A stretch of 64,000 bases of DNA from an uncultured Pseudoclavibacter sp. GTDB taxonomy: Bacteria > Actinomycetota > Actinomycetes > Actinomycetales > Microbacteriaceae. The position numbers and the translations under genes are program-made. The stretch lies in assembly GCA_946221025.1 (NCBI GenBank), contig CAMIMS010000005.1, forward strand, positions 1 to 64,000. Direction: 5' to 3'. Under the pieces are notes generated by a model. That model made no database searches. It had not been told where the DNA came from and saw only the letters and a program-made list of their open reading frames with translations. Below are positions 1 through 7,385 of the stretch, piece after piece. How positions within the stretch are numbered: the first letter of the stretch is position 1; each line of letters begins with the position of its first letter.

Positions 1-217
1 CCGCATCCGCCGGTGAAATCACTTCGATGAGAGCGGCGGTATCGGTCACATCGATGGCGTGCGAAGCGACGGAAGCAGATGCGGATGCAGATGCAGATGC
101 AGAAGCGGATTCGCGAAGCGTTCGCGCGACCGCGAGCACGTCGTGCCCGCGCGCGACTGCCTCTTCGGTGATGGCGCTCCCGGCCATGCCGCTGGCGCCG
201 AGCACGGCGATTCTCAT
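1..217 (-). CDS. NAD(P)-binding oxidoreductase, N-terminal part (cut by window edge)
   Basis: Only the first 72 codons are present; the gene runs off the left edge. The protein opens with MRIAVLGASGMAGSAI, a Rossmann dinucleotide-binding loop of the GASGxxG type found in atypical SDR/NmrA-like proteins. The start is clear: ATG at 217 sits behind AAAGGAGA. This ATG overlaps the TGA of the upstream EamA gene (ATGA, 214-217), so the two are probably translationally coupled. Residues 38-49 form an odd Ser-Ala run encoded by a hexamer repeat. Substrate unknown; the family includes quinone reductases, epimerases and redox sensors. Confidence 0.75.
   Translation of the reverse strand, partial: MRIAVLGASGMAGSAITEEAVARGHDVLAVARTLRESASASASASASASVASHAIDVTDTAALIEVISPADA
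75..110. repeat. Hexanucleotide tandem repeat encoding a Ser-Ala run
   Basis: Six consecutive hexamers (GCAGAT, GCGGAT, GCAGAT, GCAGAT, GCAGAA, GCGGAT on the plus strand) lie inside the truncated oxidoreductase gene and encode alternating Ser and Ala on the minus strand. Unit changes keep the reading frame because the period is 6 nt, so copy-number variation would lengthen or shorten the loop without frameshift. Confidence 0.7.
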
Positions 218-1212
218 GCGTTCTCCTTTGATCGGTGTGCTTCAGATTGAGAAGCGTTGGGGTTCGCGGTCGACTGATCAGCTCCTTCAGACTGTTGCGG
301 TGTTCTCGCGGCAGCAATCTGCGCCGCCACCATCGCCGTCAACGCGATCGCGAAACCGAGCAGCTGCACCGCGTTCAGCGACTCGCCTGCGACCACGACC
401 CCGAGCGCCGCTGCCGTGAGCTGCGACAGCAGGCCCAAAAGCGCCGTCGATGTGACCGGAAGCCGCGCGATACCGGCGAAGAACAGCGAGTACGCGATGA
501 GCGCCCCAACGAGCCCGAGCCAGGTGTATCCGGAGATCGCGCGAGCATCGATATCGGGCGGAACCCCATCGATCGCGAGGGCCGGAACCACGAGCAGCAC
601 GCCCGCTGCGCTCAGCTGCCACGACGCGATCGTCATCGACCCCGCACCTTCAGGCCGACCCCACCGTTTCGTCAGCACCACGCCCGCGCCCATCGAAACC
701 GCGCCCCCGAGCCCGGCGAGCACGCCGAGCGGATCCATCGAGGCTTCGGGCCCGAGCACCACCATCGAGACGCCGAAGGCGCCGAGCACACTCCAGAACA
801 CGCGCAGCACGGTCAGGTGTTCGCGCAGGATGAGCCATGCCAGCAGAGCGACAACGAGGGGTTGAATCGCTCCGAGGGTCGCGGCGACACCGCCCGGTAG
901 GTGTTGGGCGGCGATGAATAGCAGTGGAAAGAACGCGGCCATATTGAGCCCGCCGAGCACGAAGCTCTTCCACCACCAGTCGCCCCGGGGAAGCCGCCGC
1001 ACGATGAGCAGCCCAAGAAGCCCCGGCGGCAGCGTCCGCATGAACGCCGCGAACACCGGGTGCCGCTCGGGCAAGAGCTCAGTTGTCACGAGATACGTCG
1101 TGCCCCACGTCACCGGCGCGATCGCCGTCAGTGCGACCCACCCGACCGTCGGGATGGGGGAGCGCCCCTTTGAGGCTGCTTCCGAACGAACCCGTGTTGC
1201 CATAGCGAACAC
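214..1212 (-). CDS. EamA/DMT-family transporter
   Basis: Polytopic membrane protein of 332 residues with about ten hydrophobic segments arranged as two EamA repeats, the usual layout of drug/metabolite transporter superfamily exporters. The first segment begins near 'WVALTAIAPVTWGTTYLV', whose 'WGTTY' matches the conserved start of EamA TM1. The last about 30 residues are polar and cytosolic. Translation may begin at GTG 1212 or at ATG 1203; GGAG lies at 1217-1220. It overlaps the next gene by 4 nt and is divergent from the LysR gene, its likely regulator. Members export amino acids, metabolites or drugs; the substrate cannot be read from sequence. Confidence 0.85.
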   Translation of the reverse strand: MFAMATRVRSEAASKGRSPIPTVGWVALTAIAPVTWGTTYLVTTELLPERHPVFAAFMRTLPPGLLGLLIVRRLPRGDWWWKSFVLGGLNMAAFFPLLFIAAQHLPGGVAATLGAIQPLVVALLAWLILREHLTVLRVFWSVLGAFGVSMVVLGPEASMDPLGVLAGLGGAVSMGAGVVLTKRWGRPEGAGSMTIASWQLSAAGVLLVVPALAIDGVPPDIDARAISGYTWLGLVGALIAYSLFFAGIARLPVTSTALLGLLSQLTAAALGVVVAGESLNAVQLLGFAIALTAMVAAQIAAARTPQQSEGADQSTANPNASQSEAHRSKENA

Positions 1213-1248
1213 AATGCTCCGTCACGGCTAATGAGTCCAACGCATGTG

Positions 1249-1258
1249 TTGCATGCAA
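1249..1258. promoter_or_regulatory. Perfect palindrome between divergent EamA and LysR genes
   Basis: TTGCATGCAA is a perfect 10-bp palindrome in the roughly 70-bp divergent intergenic region, followed immediately by a partial copy (TGCAT). LysR-type regulators usually bind T-N11-A dyads between themselves and a divergent target, so this is a reasonable operator candidate. No footprint information; assignment by position only. Confidence 0.4.
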
Positions 1259-1282
1259 TGCATGAATCGTCATCATGGATGC

Positions 1283-2155
1283 GTGGACCTGCAGCAACTG
1301 CGATATGTCGTTGCCGTCGCCGATGAACGAAGCTTCACAAGGGCGGCCGAGCGGTGCTTCGTCGTGCAGTCCGCGCTCAGTCACCAGATCAAGGCGCTTG
1401 AACGCGAAATCGGGATGCAGCTATTCGCTCGCACATCCAGGCGCGTTGAGATCACCTCGGCCGGTGAAGCGTTCGTCGCCGCCGCACGCCAAAGCATCGA
1501 AGCCGCCGACCGCGCCGTGACCGAAGCCGCTGCTGCCGGAGGTCAAGTGCGCGGAACGCTCACGATCGGTCTCATCCCGACGGTGACCGCAATCGATGTT
1601 CCAGCTCTGCTCGGCGCATTCAACGCGAAGCACCCGAGGGTTCGTATCGCGCTGCGCCAAGGCGGCAGCGCTGAATTCACCCACGCGATCCGCGCAGGAA
1701 TGGTCGACGTCGCGTTTCTCGGGTTGAAGGATGGGGATGAGCCACCCGGTGTTGCCTATCGCGAACTCTCGCGAGAAGCGCTCGTCGCGGTGCTCCCCGC
1801 CTCGCATGCGCTCGCAAGTCGCTCACGCGTGAGCCTGAGCGCATTGGCGGATGAGCCCTTCGTTGATTTCCCGGCCTCATCGAGCGGACGCGCCCAAACC
1901 GATGAGGCGTTCGCCGTCGCGGGTCTTGAACGCGATGTGGCGTTCGAGGCAATGTCGCCCGAACTCATGCTTGACCTCATCCGGCACCGTCTCGCTATCG
2001 CGCTACTTCCTGCAGCCGTGGTGCCGGAGGACCGGAGCCTTGCCGTCGTTCGCGTGACCGACGCGCCGAGGCGGGCGGAGTATGTGGCGTGGAGTGAGTT
2101 CAATCCAAGCCCGGCGACACGCGCGTTCGTTGACGCCGTTTTGATGTCCGAATGA
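1283..2155 (+). CDS. LysR-family transcriptional regulator
   Basis: N-terminal winged helix-turn-helix of the LysR type: the protein starts LQQLRYVVAVADERSFTRAA and contains QSALSHQIKALEREIG, the classic recognition helix region. A periplasmic-binding-like effector domain follows (about residues 90-290). The start chosen is GTG 1283, which puts the helix-turn-helix at the usual distance from the N-terminus (290 aa); an in-frame ATG at 1262 is an alternative. It is divergent from the EamA/oxidoreductase pair, the classical arrangement for a LysR regulator and its target. Inducer unknown. Confidence 0.88.
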   Translation: MDLQQLRYVVAVADERSFTRAAERCFVVQSALSHQIKALEREIGMQLFARTSRRVEITSAGEAFVAAARQSIEAADRAVTEAAAAGGQVRGTLTIGLIPTVTAIDVPALLGAFNAKHPRVRIALRQGGSAEFTHAIRAGMVDVAFLGLKDGDEPPGVAYRELSREALVAVLPASHALASRSRVSLSALADEPFVDFPASSSGRAQTDEAFAVAGLERDVAFEAMSPELMLDLIRHRLAIALLPAAVVPEDRSLAVVRVTDAPRRAEYVAWSEFNPSPATRAFVDAVLMSE

Positions 2156-2224
2156 GAACGCACAGCGAGCCCGCGTGAGCGCTCGTTAGCGTTCGAGCCA
2201 CCACACGATCAAGCGGAGGACACC

Positions 2225-2494
2225 ATGGCCAACAATCACGGACCGAGCATCAACGACCCCGAGATGTATGAGGCGCTCCTGGATGAGGGCATGTCGCAGT
2301 CGAAGGCCGCCGCGATCAGTAACGCCGCGGCTCGCGACGGGCGCTCGAAGGTTGGCGAGCGAGGCGGCAACGCCGAGAACTACGAAGACCGCACGGTCGA
2401 AGAGTTGCGCGAACGCGCCAAGGAGGTGGGACTCACCGGCTACTCGAACATGCGCAAAGACGAGCTCATCGAGGCGCTCCGCAAAGGTCAGTAA
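2225..2494 (+). CDS. Small Rho-N/SAP-like domain protein (DUF7218-like)
   Basis: 89 residues, hydrophilic, no signal peptide. The C-terminal part (about 55-89), '[20 protein letters not shown]' then 'RKDELIEAL', matches the helix-extended-helix Rho termination factor N-terminal/SAP-like fold. The N-terminal half carries '[20 protein letters not shown]', typical of small actinobacterial proteins in this group. ATG 2225 has a good site (GCGGAGG). Probably nucleic-acid binding; the physiological role is not known. It stands alone between LysR and the NmrA-like gene, on the same strand. Confidence 0.75.
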   Translation: MANNHGPSINDPEMYEALLDEGMSQSKAAAISNAAARDGRSKVGERGGNAENYEDRTVEELRERAKEVGLTGYSNMRKDELIEALRKGQ

Positions 2495-2623
2495 CCGCAG
2501 GCGGACGCGGGCGGGCGGGTATGCGGTCGCGTCGGTTAGGCGCAGAAGCTTTCCGCCCGCCGGCTCAGCGACAACCCACCTTCGGCGGTCAAGATGGCTC
2601 ATACCCGACCGCAGGAGGTTCTC

Positions 2624-3274
2624 GTGAGCAAGATCACCGTCATCGGAGCGCACGGCAAGGTGGCCCAAAAGCTCATCCCGATTCTCGTCGAACGGGGCGA
2701 CGAGGTGAGCGGCATCATCCGCAACGCTGACCAAGAGGCCGATATTCGCGAGCTCGGAGCAACCCCGCTCGTGCTCGATGTGCAGTCGGCCGATGAAGCG
2801 GCACTTGCCGCTGCCTTCGACGGTCAGGATGCGGTCATCTGGTCGGCCGGTGCCGGTGGCGGCGACCCCGAACGCACCTACGCCGTTGATCGCGATGCTG
2901 CGATCCGGTCGATGGATGCGGCGACGAAGGCCGGTGCCGACCGCTACGTCATGGTGTCGTACATGGGTGCCGGGCCCGACCACGGTCTTCCCGAAGACAA
3001 CGACTTCTACCCCTACGCCGAGTCGAAGGCCGCGGCGGATGAGCACCTGAAAGCATCCGCGCTCAAGTGGACGATTCTCGGCCCCGGCATGCTGAGCGAC
3101 GACGATGCCGACGGCATCGAGATCGTGATTGAGCCGCGTGAGGGTGAGGCGAACACGAGCCGCGTGAACGTCGCCCGCGTGGCCGCCGAGGTGATCGATA
3201 TGCCCGCGATGTTCGGGCGCACCATCGAGTTCCGCGACGGCGACACTGCCGTCGAAGACGCGCTTCGCTCGTAG
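2624..3274 (+). CDS. NAD(P)H-binding atypical SDR (NmrA-like)
   Basis: 216 residues. The N-terminus 'SKITVIGAHGKVAQKLIPIL' holds the GAxGxxA dinucleotide-binding loop of atypical short-chain dehydrogenases. A Tyr-x-x-x-Lys-like element occurs in 'YPYAESKAAADEHLK'. GTG 2624 is preferred because AGGAGG (2613-2618) lies 5 nt upstream, although the frame is open to an ATG at 2594. Members of this family act as flavin/NADPH oxidoreductases or regulatory NADPH sensors; the substrate is unknown. Confidence 0.82.
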   Translation: MSKITVIGAHGKVAQKLIPILVERGDEVSGIIRNADQEADIRELGATPLVLDVQSADEAALAAAFDGQDAVIWSAGAGGGDPERTYAVDRDAAIRSMDAATKAGADRYVMVSYMGAGPDHGLPEDNDFYPYAESKAAADEHLKASALKWTILGPGMLSDDDADGIEIVIEPREGEANTSRVNVARVAAEVIDMPAMFGRTIEFRDGDTAVEDALRS

Positions 3275-3369
3275 GTCGCGGCATTCAGCGGGAAACTTCG
3301 ATCGACGCAGGCGCAGCGGAAGACCGCGTCGCGGGTGCATCCCCATCGACCCTCGAACTCGCGGCGCTT

Positions 3370-3810
3370 GTGGGTCTCGGGGGAGCACTCGGCACCTTCT
3401 TGCGCGTCGTAGTCCTCGAGACCCTCGGTGCCGGATGGGGCCTGGACGCTTCTGCGCTCGCGGAGCACGCGACGCTCATCCTCATCAACACCCTCGGCGC
3501 GTTCTTGTTGGGGGTGCTCACCGGCCGGATGAGCGGTCAGGCGACGCAGGGGAGTCGTTTTCGCGATGAACGCATCCGCGCCGCATTCGGCACGGGGCTC
3601 ATGGGCGGGTTCACCAGCTACAGCGCGCTCGCGACCGCGCTGATCACGATTGGCGTATCGAATCCGGGCCCAATCGGCATCGCCCTGGCGACAGGCGTCG
3701 CGGTGTTTTCGCTCATCGTCGGAGTCATGGCTGCCTGGCTGGGTGTCTGGCTCGGCACGCGCGTCGCGCACCGACGGCGCGACGACGTGACACCGGAGCG
3801 CGAACTATGA
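3370..3810 (+). CDS. crcB: Fluoride channel subunit CrcB/Fluc, first copy
   Basis: Small four-helix membrane protein. Family signatures are visible: 'INTLGAFLLGVLTG' (the conserved Asn in TM2) and 'GLMGGFTSYSALATAL' (the GGxTxxS break carrying the central Na+ and fluoride-lining residues). CrcB/Fluc dimers export fluoride passively. The stop overlaps the start of a second crcB (ATGA at 3807-3810), as in actinobacteria that make hetero-dimers. The start is uncertain. GTG 3370 is the first ordinary start, but the first helix clearly begins upstream ('LELAALVGLGGALG'), where only ATT (3283) or ATC (3301) are in frame. True N-terminus may lie there. Confidence 0.85.
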   Translation: MGLGGALGTFLRVVVLETLGAGWGLDASALAEHATLILINTLGAFLLGVLTGRMSGQATQGSRFRDERIRAAFGTGLMGGFTSYSALATALITIGVSNPGPIGIALATGVAVFSLIVGVMAAWLGVWLGTRVAHRRRDDVTPEREL

Positions 3811-4196
3811 CCGGCACCCTTTCTGCGGGCATGCTCGCCCTCATCTCGATCGCCGGAGGCATCGGAGCCGCCGCCCGATTCCTCGTCGACCGAGCCGTGC
3901 GCTCAAGCGCGCATCCCAACCGGGGGCTTTGGGTCGTGAATGTTCTCGGTTCGTTCTTGGCCGGGTGCGCGATGGCATTTGCCGCCGCGCGCGTCGATCC
4001 AACGACCGTCGCGTGGCTCAACGTTGCGACGCTCGGTGTTCTCGGCGGTTTCACCACATTCTCAACGGTCGCGGTGGAGGCGATCGCGCGTTGTAGGGCG
4101 GGCGACGTCGCCCAGGCGCTCGCTCTCACGGTGGGGATGGTGGTGGTGGCGGTAGGCGCGGCGGGGCTCGGAGCATCGCTCTGCGAACTCGTTTGA
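3807..4196 (+). CDS. crcB: Fluoride channel subunit CrcB/Fluc, second copy
   Basis: 129 residues, four hydrophobic segments. 'GGIGAAARFLVDRA' (TM1 with conserved Arg), 'WVVNVLGSFLAG' (conserved Asn) and 'GVLGGFTTFSTVAVEAI' (the GGFTTFS core motif) make the assignment secure. ATG 3807 overlaps the TGA of the first crcB, so expression is coupled and a heterodimeric channel is likely. Fluoride toxicity resistance is the expected role. No fluoride-riboswitch consensus was recognised upstream. Confidence 0.92.
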   Translation: MTGTLSAGMLALISIAGGIGAAARFLVDRAVRSSAHPNRGLWVVNVLGSFLAGCAMAFAAARVDPTTVAWLNVATLGVLGGFTTFSTVAVEAIARCRAGDVAQALALTVGMVVVAVGAAGLGASLCELV

Positions 4197-4247
4197 CCCG
4201 ATCGGGCGCGCTTCGCAAATCCGACCGCGCCGACGCGCCGTTGGAAC

Positions 4248-4265
4248 GTTCACCAAGTATTCACC
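4248..4265 (+). promoter_or_regulatory. PHO-box-like direct repeat upstream of the pst locus
   Basis: GTTCACCaagtATTCACC: two 7-mers repeated with an exact 11-nt period, the geometry and sequence of the Streptomyces-type PhoP (PHO) box built from GTTCACC units. It lies about 320 nt upstream of pstC. Further GTTCA elements follow at 4276 (GTTCATGAAC palindrome) and 4341 (GTTCACC), so this 370-nt gap appears to be an extended regulatory region. No gene was seen in 4197-4568. Binding is inferred from sequence only. Confidence 0.6.
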
Positions 4266-4568
4266 ATCACCGTTTGTTCATGAACCGGACACCTGGAACG
4301 GAGTGAACGTTTCCGGTACCCCGCGAAGGCGAAACCTGGTGTTCACCCATCCGGCTTGCTCGGACAGTGTTTGGAGACGAACGAGAAACCAAACCGTCGA
4401 CTGACGTTCATATTCGCACCGGGGCGCGTTTTTGCGCGTTTACACAGCTTGCAGAAAATCATCCGGTGATCTGCTGCGGGCATCGCTGAGTGATGTCTGG
4501 CACCGATGAGCACAGCCCCCTCACGAGGCGCGTATCGCGCCCCGCCCTGTTATGCGAATGGAGCGCCG

Positions 4569-5795
4569 GTGGCCCGTTCTGACGGAGGACCTTCCTCGAC
4601 GCCAGACGCGAATGATCCCGTCCGAAACACCACGGGCGTATCGCGCATCTTCGATGAGCTCGGAGTCGATCGGGCAGCGGCCGCACGCGAAGTCGACCCC
4701 GCCGCCTCACGGGCGGCAGAGCAGGGCGAGCTCGAGGCGCCGCGCGTTCAAACGAGCGTGATCACCGCGGATGAAGAAGCCGCCCCGAGCGACGAGGGTC
4801 GCGGACCCGACGGTGGTCTCGTCGCGGAGGAACCGCGGAAGATTTCCCGCCGCGAGGGTGGCGAGGACAATGTGTTCCGCGTCGTGTCGTACGGCGCTGG
4901 AATCCTCGTGCTCCTCATCATGACGCTCGTCGGGTTGTTCCTTGCAATTCGGGGAAGCGAAGCGATTGGCGTTGCTGGTTTCAATTTCTTGACCGAACAG
5001 GAATGGGAGCCGAATAATGGCACGTTCGGTATTGCGGCCGTGCTATTTGGCACAATCTCCATTGCCCTGATTGCAATTAGTGTGGCACTTCCGTTGGCGC
5101 TCGGCACAGCGACTTATATTTCGGAATATGCCCCGGCGGGCATTAAGCGCCTTCTTATTGGAATCATTGATCTGATGGCGGCCATTCCCTCGGTCGTGTA
5201 CGGGCTTTGGGGCATGTTCTGGTTGGAGGGTGCGCTGCTGCCGGTTTCACAGTGGATCAGCACGGTGTTCGGGTGGATTCCGATCTTCGCGTCCCCAACT
5301 TTCGACCCGAACGATCCACTGGCGACGCCCACGGTGTTCACGGCATCAGCCCTTCTGGCCGGGCTCGTGGTCTCGATGATGGTCGCGCCTATCGCTGCGT
5401 CGATCATGCGCGAGGTGTTCTCGCAAGCACCCACGGGCGAACGTGAAGGCGCGCTCGCCCTCGGTGCGAGCAAGTGGGGAATGATCACCTCCGTCGTCTA
5501 CCCCTTCGGGCTCGGCGGCATCATCGGCGGCACCATGCTCGGACTCGGGCGCGCACTCGGCGAGACCATCGCGGTCTACCTCGTGATCAGCCCGATCTTC
5601 AAGGTCAATTGGCACGTGCTCACCACGGGTACGAACTCGATCTCGTCGCTCATCGCCCTGCGATACGGCGAGGCCACGCAGCTCGAACTCTCGGCCCTCA
5701 TGGCCGCGGGGCTCGTGCTGTTCGCGATCACGATGATCGTGAACTTCCTCGCCGGAATCGTGATTCAGCGTTCGCGTTCGGGATCGGCGAGCTAG
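4569..5795 (+). CDS. pstC: Phosphate ABC transporter permease PstC
   Basis: Membrane permease of the PstC type with six hydrophobic segments. The permease loop reads 'REGALALGASKWGMITSV' (EAA-like motif), and 'PSVVYGLWGMFWLEGALLP' is typical of PstC. It pairs with PstA, encoded 9 nt downstream, to form the phosphate channel energised by PstB. A long hydrophilic N-terminal extension (about 100 residues) precedes TM1, absent from ordinary PstC. The start is ambiguous: GTG 4569 has GGAG 5 nt upstream and is preferred; ATG 4506 is in frame but lacks a ribosome site. Bases about 4936-5180 use many A/T-ending codons, unlike the rest of the gene. Confidence 0.9.
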   Translation: MARSDGGPSSTPDANDPVRNTTGVSRIFDELGVDRAAAAREVDPAASRAAEQGELEAPRVQTSVITADEEAAPSDEGRGPDGGLVAEEPRKISRREGGEDNVFRVVSYGAGILVLLIMTLVGLFLAIRGSEAIGVAGFNFLTEQEWEPNNGTFGIAAVLFGTISIALIAISVALPLALGTATYISEYAPAGIKRLLIGIIDLMAAIPSVVYGLWGMFWLEGALLPVSQWISTVFGWIPIFASPTFDPNDPLATPTVFTASALLAGLVVSMMVAPIAASIMREVFSQAPTGEREGALALGASKWGMITSVVYPFGLGGIIGGTMLGLGRALGETIAVYLVISPIFKVNWHVLTTGTNSISSLIALRYGEATQLELSALMAAGLVLFAITMIVNFLAGIVIQRSRSGSAS

Positions 5796-5804
5796 GAGGG
5801 CGAC

Positions 5805-7385
5805 ATGACGACTGAAATGCAAGCTGCCCCATCCGCCCTCGAACCGGAGTCGCGAGAGAACCAGCGACCGGGCGCGCACACGGCAACCGAGACGAACACC
5901 GAGACCGCGGCGCAAGCGCAGCCGGAGCCGCAGCCGCAGCTGCGCCGTCGACGCCGAAGCGTCACCGTGCCGGGTCGGGTGACCCGAACCCGCGTTCCGG
6001 CGCGCGACAACATTGCCCAGCCGGCACCGGGGCCTGAGCGCAAGCGCACGCTCAGCGGCATTCGTCGAGAAGACGTGCTGCGCGTTATCGGGGCAATTGC
6101 CGCGGCAGTCGCAACGACCTCGTGGCTCGTCACGCAGATCCTGCCGATCAGCGGCGCGCTGCCGTTCATCGCGATCGCCTACCTGCTGTTCATTCTCTTC
6201 TTCATCATCCTGATCAGTTTCGACGAGAACCGCGTCACGATCGTTGACCGGGTGTGGGCAGTGCTCATTCACTCCGCTGCGCTCGTGCTTCTCCTGGCGC
6301 TCGCGGTGGTCATCGGGTTCACGCTCGCACGCGGATCAGAAGCGTTCATCCATCCGAACTTCTGGACAGAAGACCTTTCGCTGGCGGGCCCCCTCGACCC
6401 CCTCACCGCCGGCGGCATGCTGCACGCCGCGATTGGCACGCTCATCATGATCACGATCTCGCTCGCGATCGCGATTCCACTGGGGCTGCTCGGTGCGATC
6501 TACATCACCGAATTTCCTTCACCCCTCGCCAACGTGGTGCAGACCGTCGTCGAGGCAATGACGGCGCTCCCGTCGATCGTGTGTGGTCTGTTCATCTACG
6601 CGACGTACGTGCTGCTGTTCGGCTTCGACAAGTCGGGATTCGCAGCGAGCCTCGCGATCACGATCATGATCCTGCCGATCATCATTCGCTCATCGGTCGT
6701 GGTGCTTCGCCTCGTCCCCCAGACGCTGAAAGAAGCGTCGCTCGCGACGGGAGCGAGCCGCTGGCGCACCGTCTGGCACGTGGTGCTGCCCACGAGTCGT
6801 TCCGGGCTCATGACGGCGATTGTGCTTGGAACCGCGCGCGGTATCGGCGAAACGAGCCCGGTGCTGCTGACCGCCGGATACACGACCTTCTACAACTTCA
6901 ACCCGTTCTCAGGGCCGATGGTGAGCCTGCCGTTCGCGACCTTCACGCTCGTGAAGTCGCCGGAGGAAACGCAGATCGCTCGCGGATTCGGTGCGGCAGC
7001 CGTGCTGATGACGCTCGTGTTCATCCTCTTCGTGCTCGCCCGCCTCATCGGTGGACGGGGCCCGGGTGAACTCGGCCCGCGGGGACTCGCGCGAGCGCAA
7101 GCCCGAAGCGCGCGCGACCTTCGGCGCTTTGAAGCACGGGAAGTGTCCGCGGACGCGGTGGCCGTCGGGCAGTCGCCGGCGAGCGCAACGGCAATGGCCT
7201 ACACCCCGGTGACCGTCGACTCGGGGGAGGACCCCGTCGATACGCAAGAAGAAGTCGCCGAGCACGAGGCGGAGAACGCTGCAGACGAACTCGAGGCGGG
7301 CACCGGCCTCATTGACGGCGGCGCGGATGCGCAGCCCGAGAACGACGCTCGTGACCCTCGAAACGATCAGGGAGACATCCGATGA
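5805..7385 (+). CDS. pstA: Phosphate ABC transporter permease PstA, with long tails
   Basis: 526 residues, about 200 more than a usual PstA. The core (about residues 90-420) has the permease helices and the EAA loop 'KEASLATGASRWRTVWHVVL', followed by 'GIGETSPVLLTAGYTTF', a PstA hallmark. Residues 1-85 are hydrophilic and rich in Pro, Gln and Arg. The C-terminal about 100 residues are acidic and low complexity. ATG 5805 follows AGGAGG. The stop overlaps the next start (ATGA at 7382-7385). It should form the membrane channel with PstC; the tails may contact partner proteins or the kinase encoded downstream, but that is speculation. Confidence 0.9.
   Translation: MTTEMQAAPSALEPESRENQRPGAHTATETNTETAAQAQPEPQPQLRRRRRSVTVPGRVTRTRVPARDNIAQPAPGPERKRTLSGIRREDVLRVIGAIAAAVATTSWLVTQILPISGALPFIAIAYLLFILFFIILISFDENRVTIVDRVWAVLIHSAALVLLLALAVVIGFTLARGSEAFIHPNFWTEDLSLAGPLDPLTAGGMLHAAIGTLIMITISLAIAIPLGLLGAIYITEFPSPLANVVQTVVEAMTALPSIVCGLFIYATYVLLFGFDKSGFAASLAITIMILPIIIRSSVVVLRLVPQTLKEASLATGASRWRTVWHVVLPTSRSGLMTAIVLGTARGIGETSPVLLTAGYTTFYNFNPFSGPMVSLPFATFTLVKSPEETQIARGFGAAAVLMTLVFILFVLARLIGGRGPGELGPRGLARAQARSARDLRRFEAREVSADAVAVGQSPASATAMAYTPVTVDSGEDPVDTQEEVAEHEAENAADELEAGTGLIDGGADAQPENDARDPRNDQGDIR

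Noticed and set aside
3275..3369. Fluoride riboswitch upstream of crcB
   Set aside because: The conserved pseudoknot motif of the fluoride aptamer was not found, and the gap to the previous gene is too short.
2186..3388. 400-codon minus-strand frame over the Rho-N-like and NmrA-like genes
   Set aside because: Covers two plus-strand genes that have clear domains and ribosome sites; no start signal or domain of its own.
4197..4568. Possible small gene or riboswitch before pstC
   Set aside because: No frame with a ribosome site, and no riboswitch consensus recognised; treated as a promoter region with PHO-like repeats.
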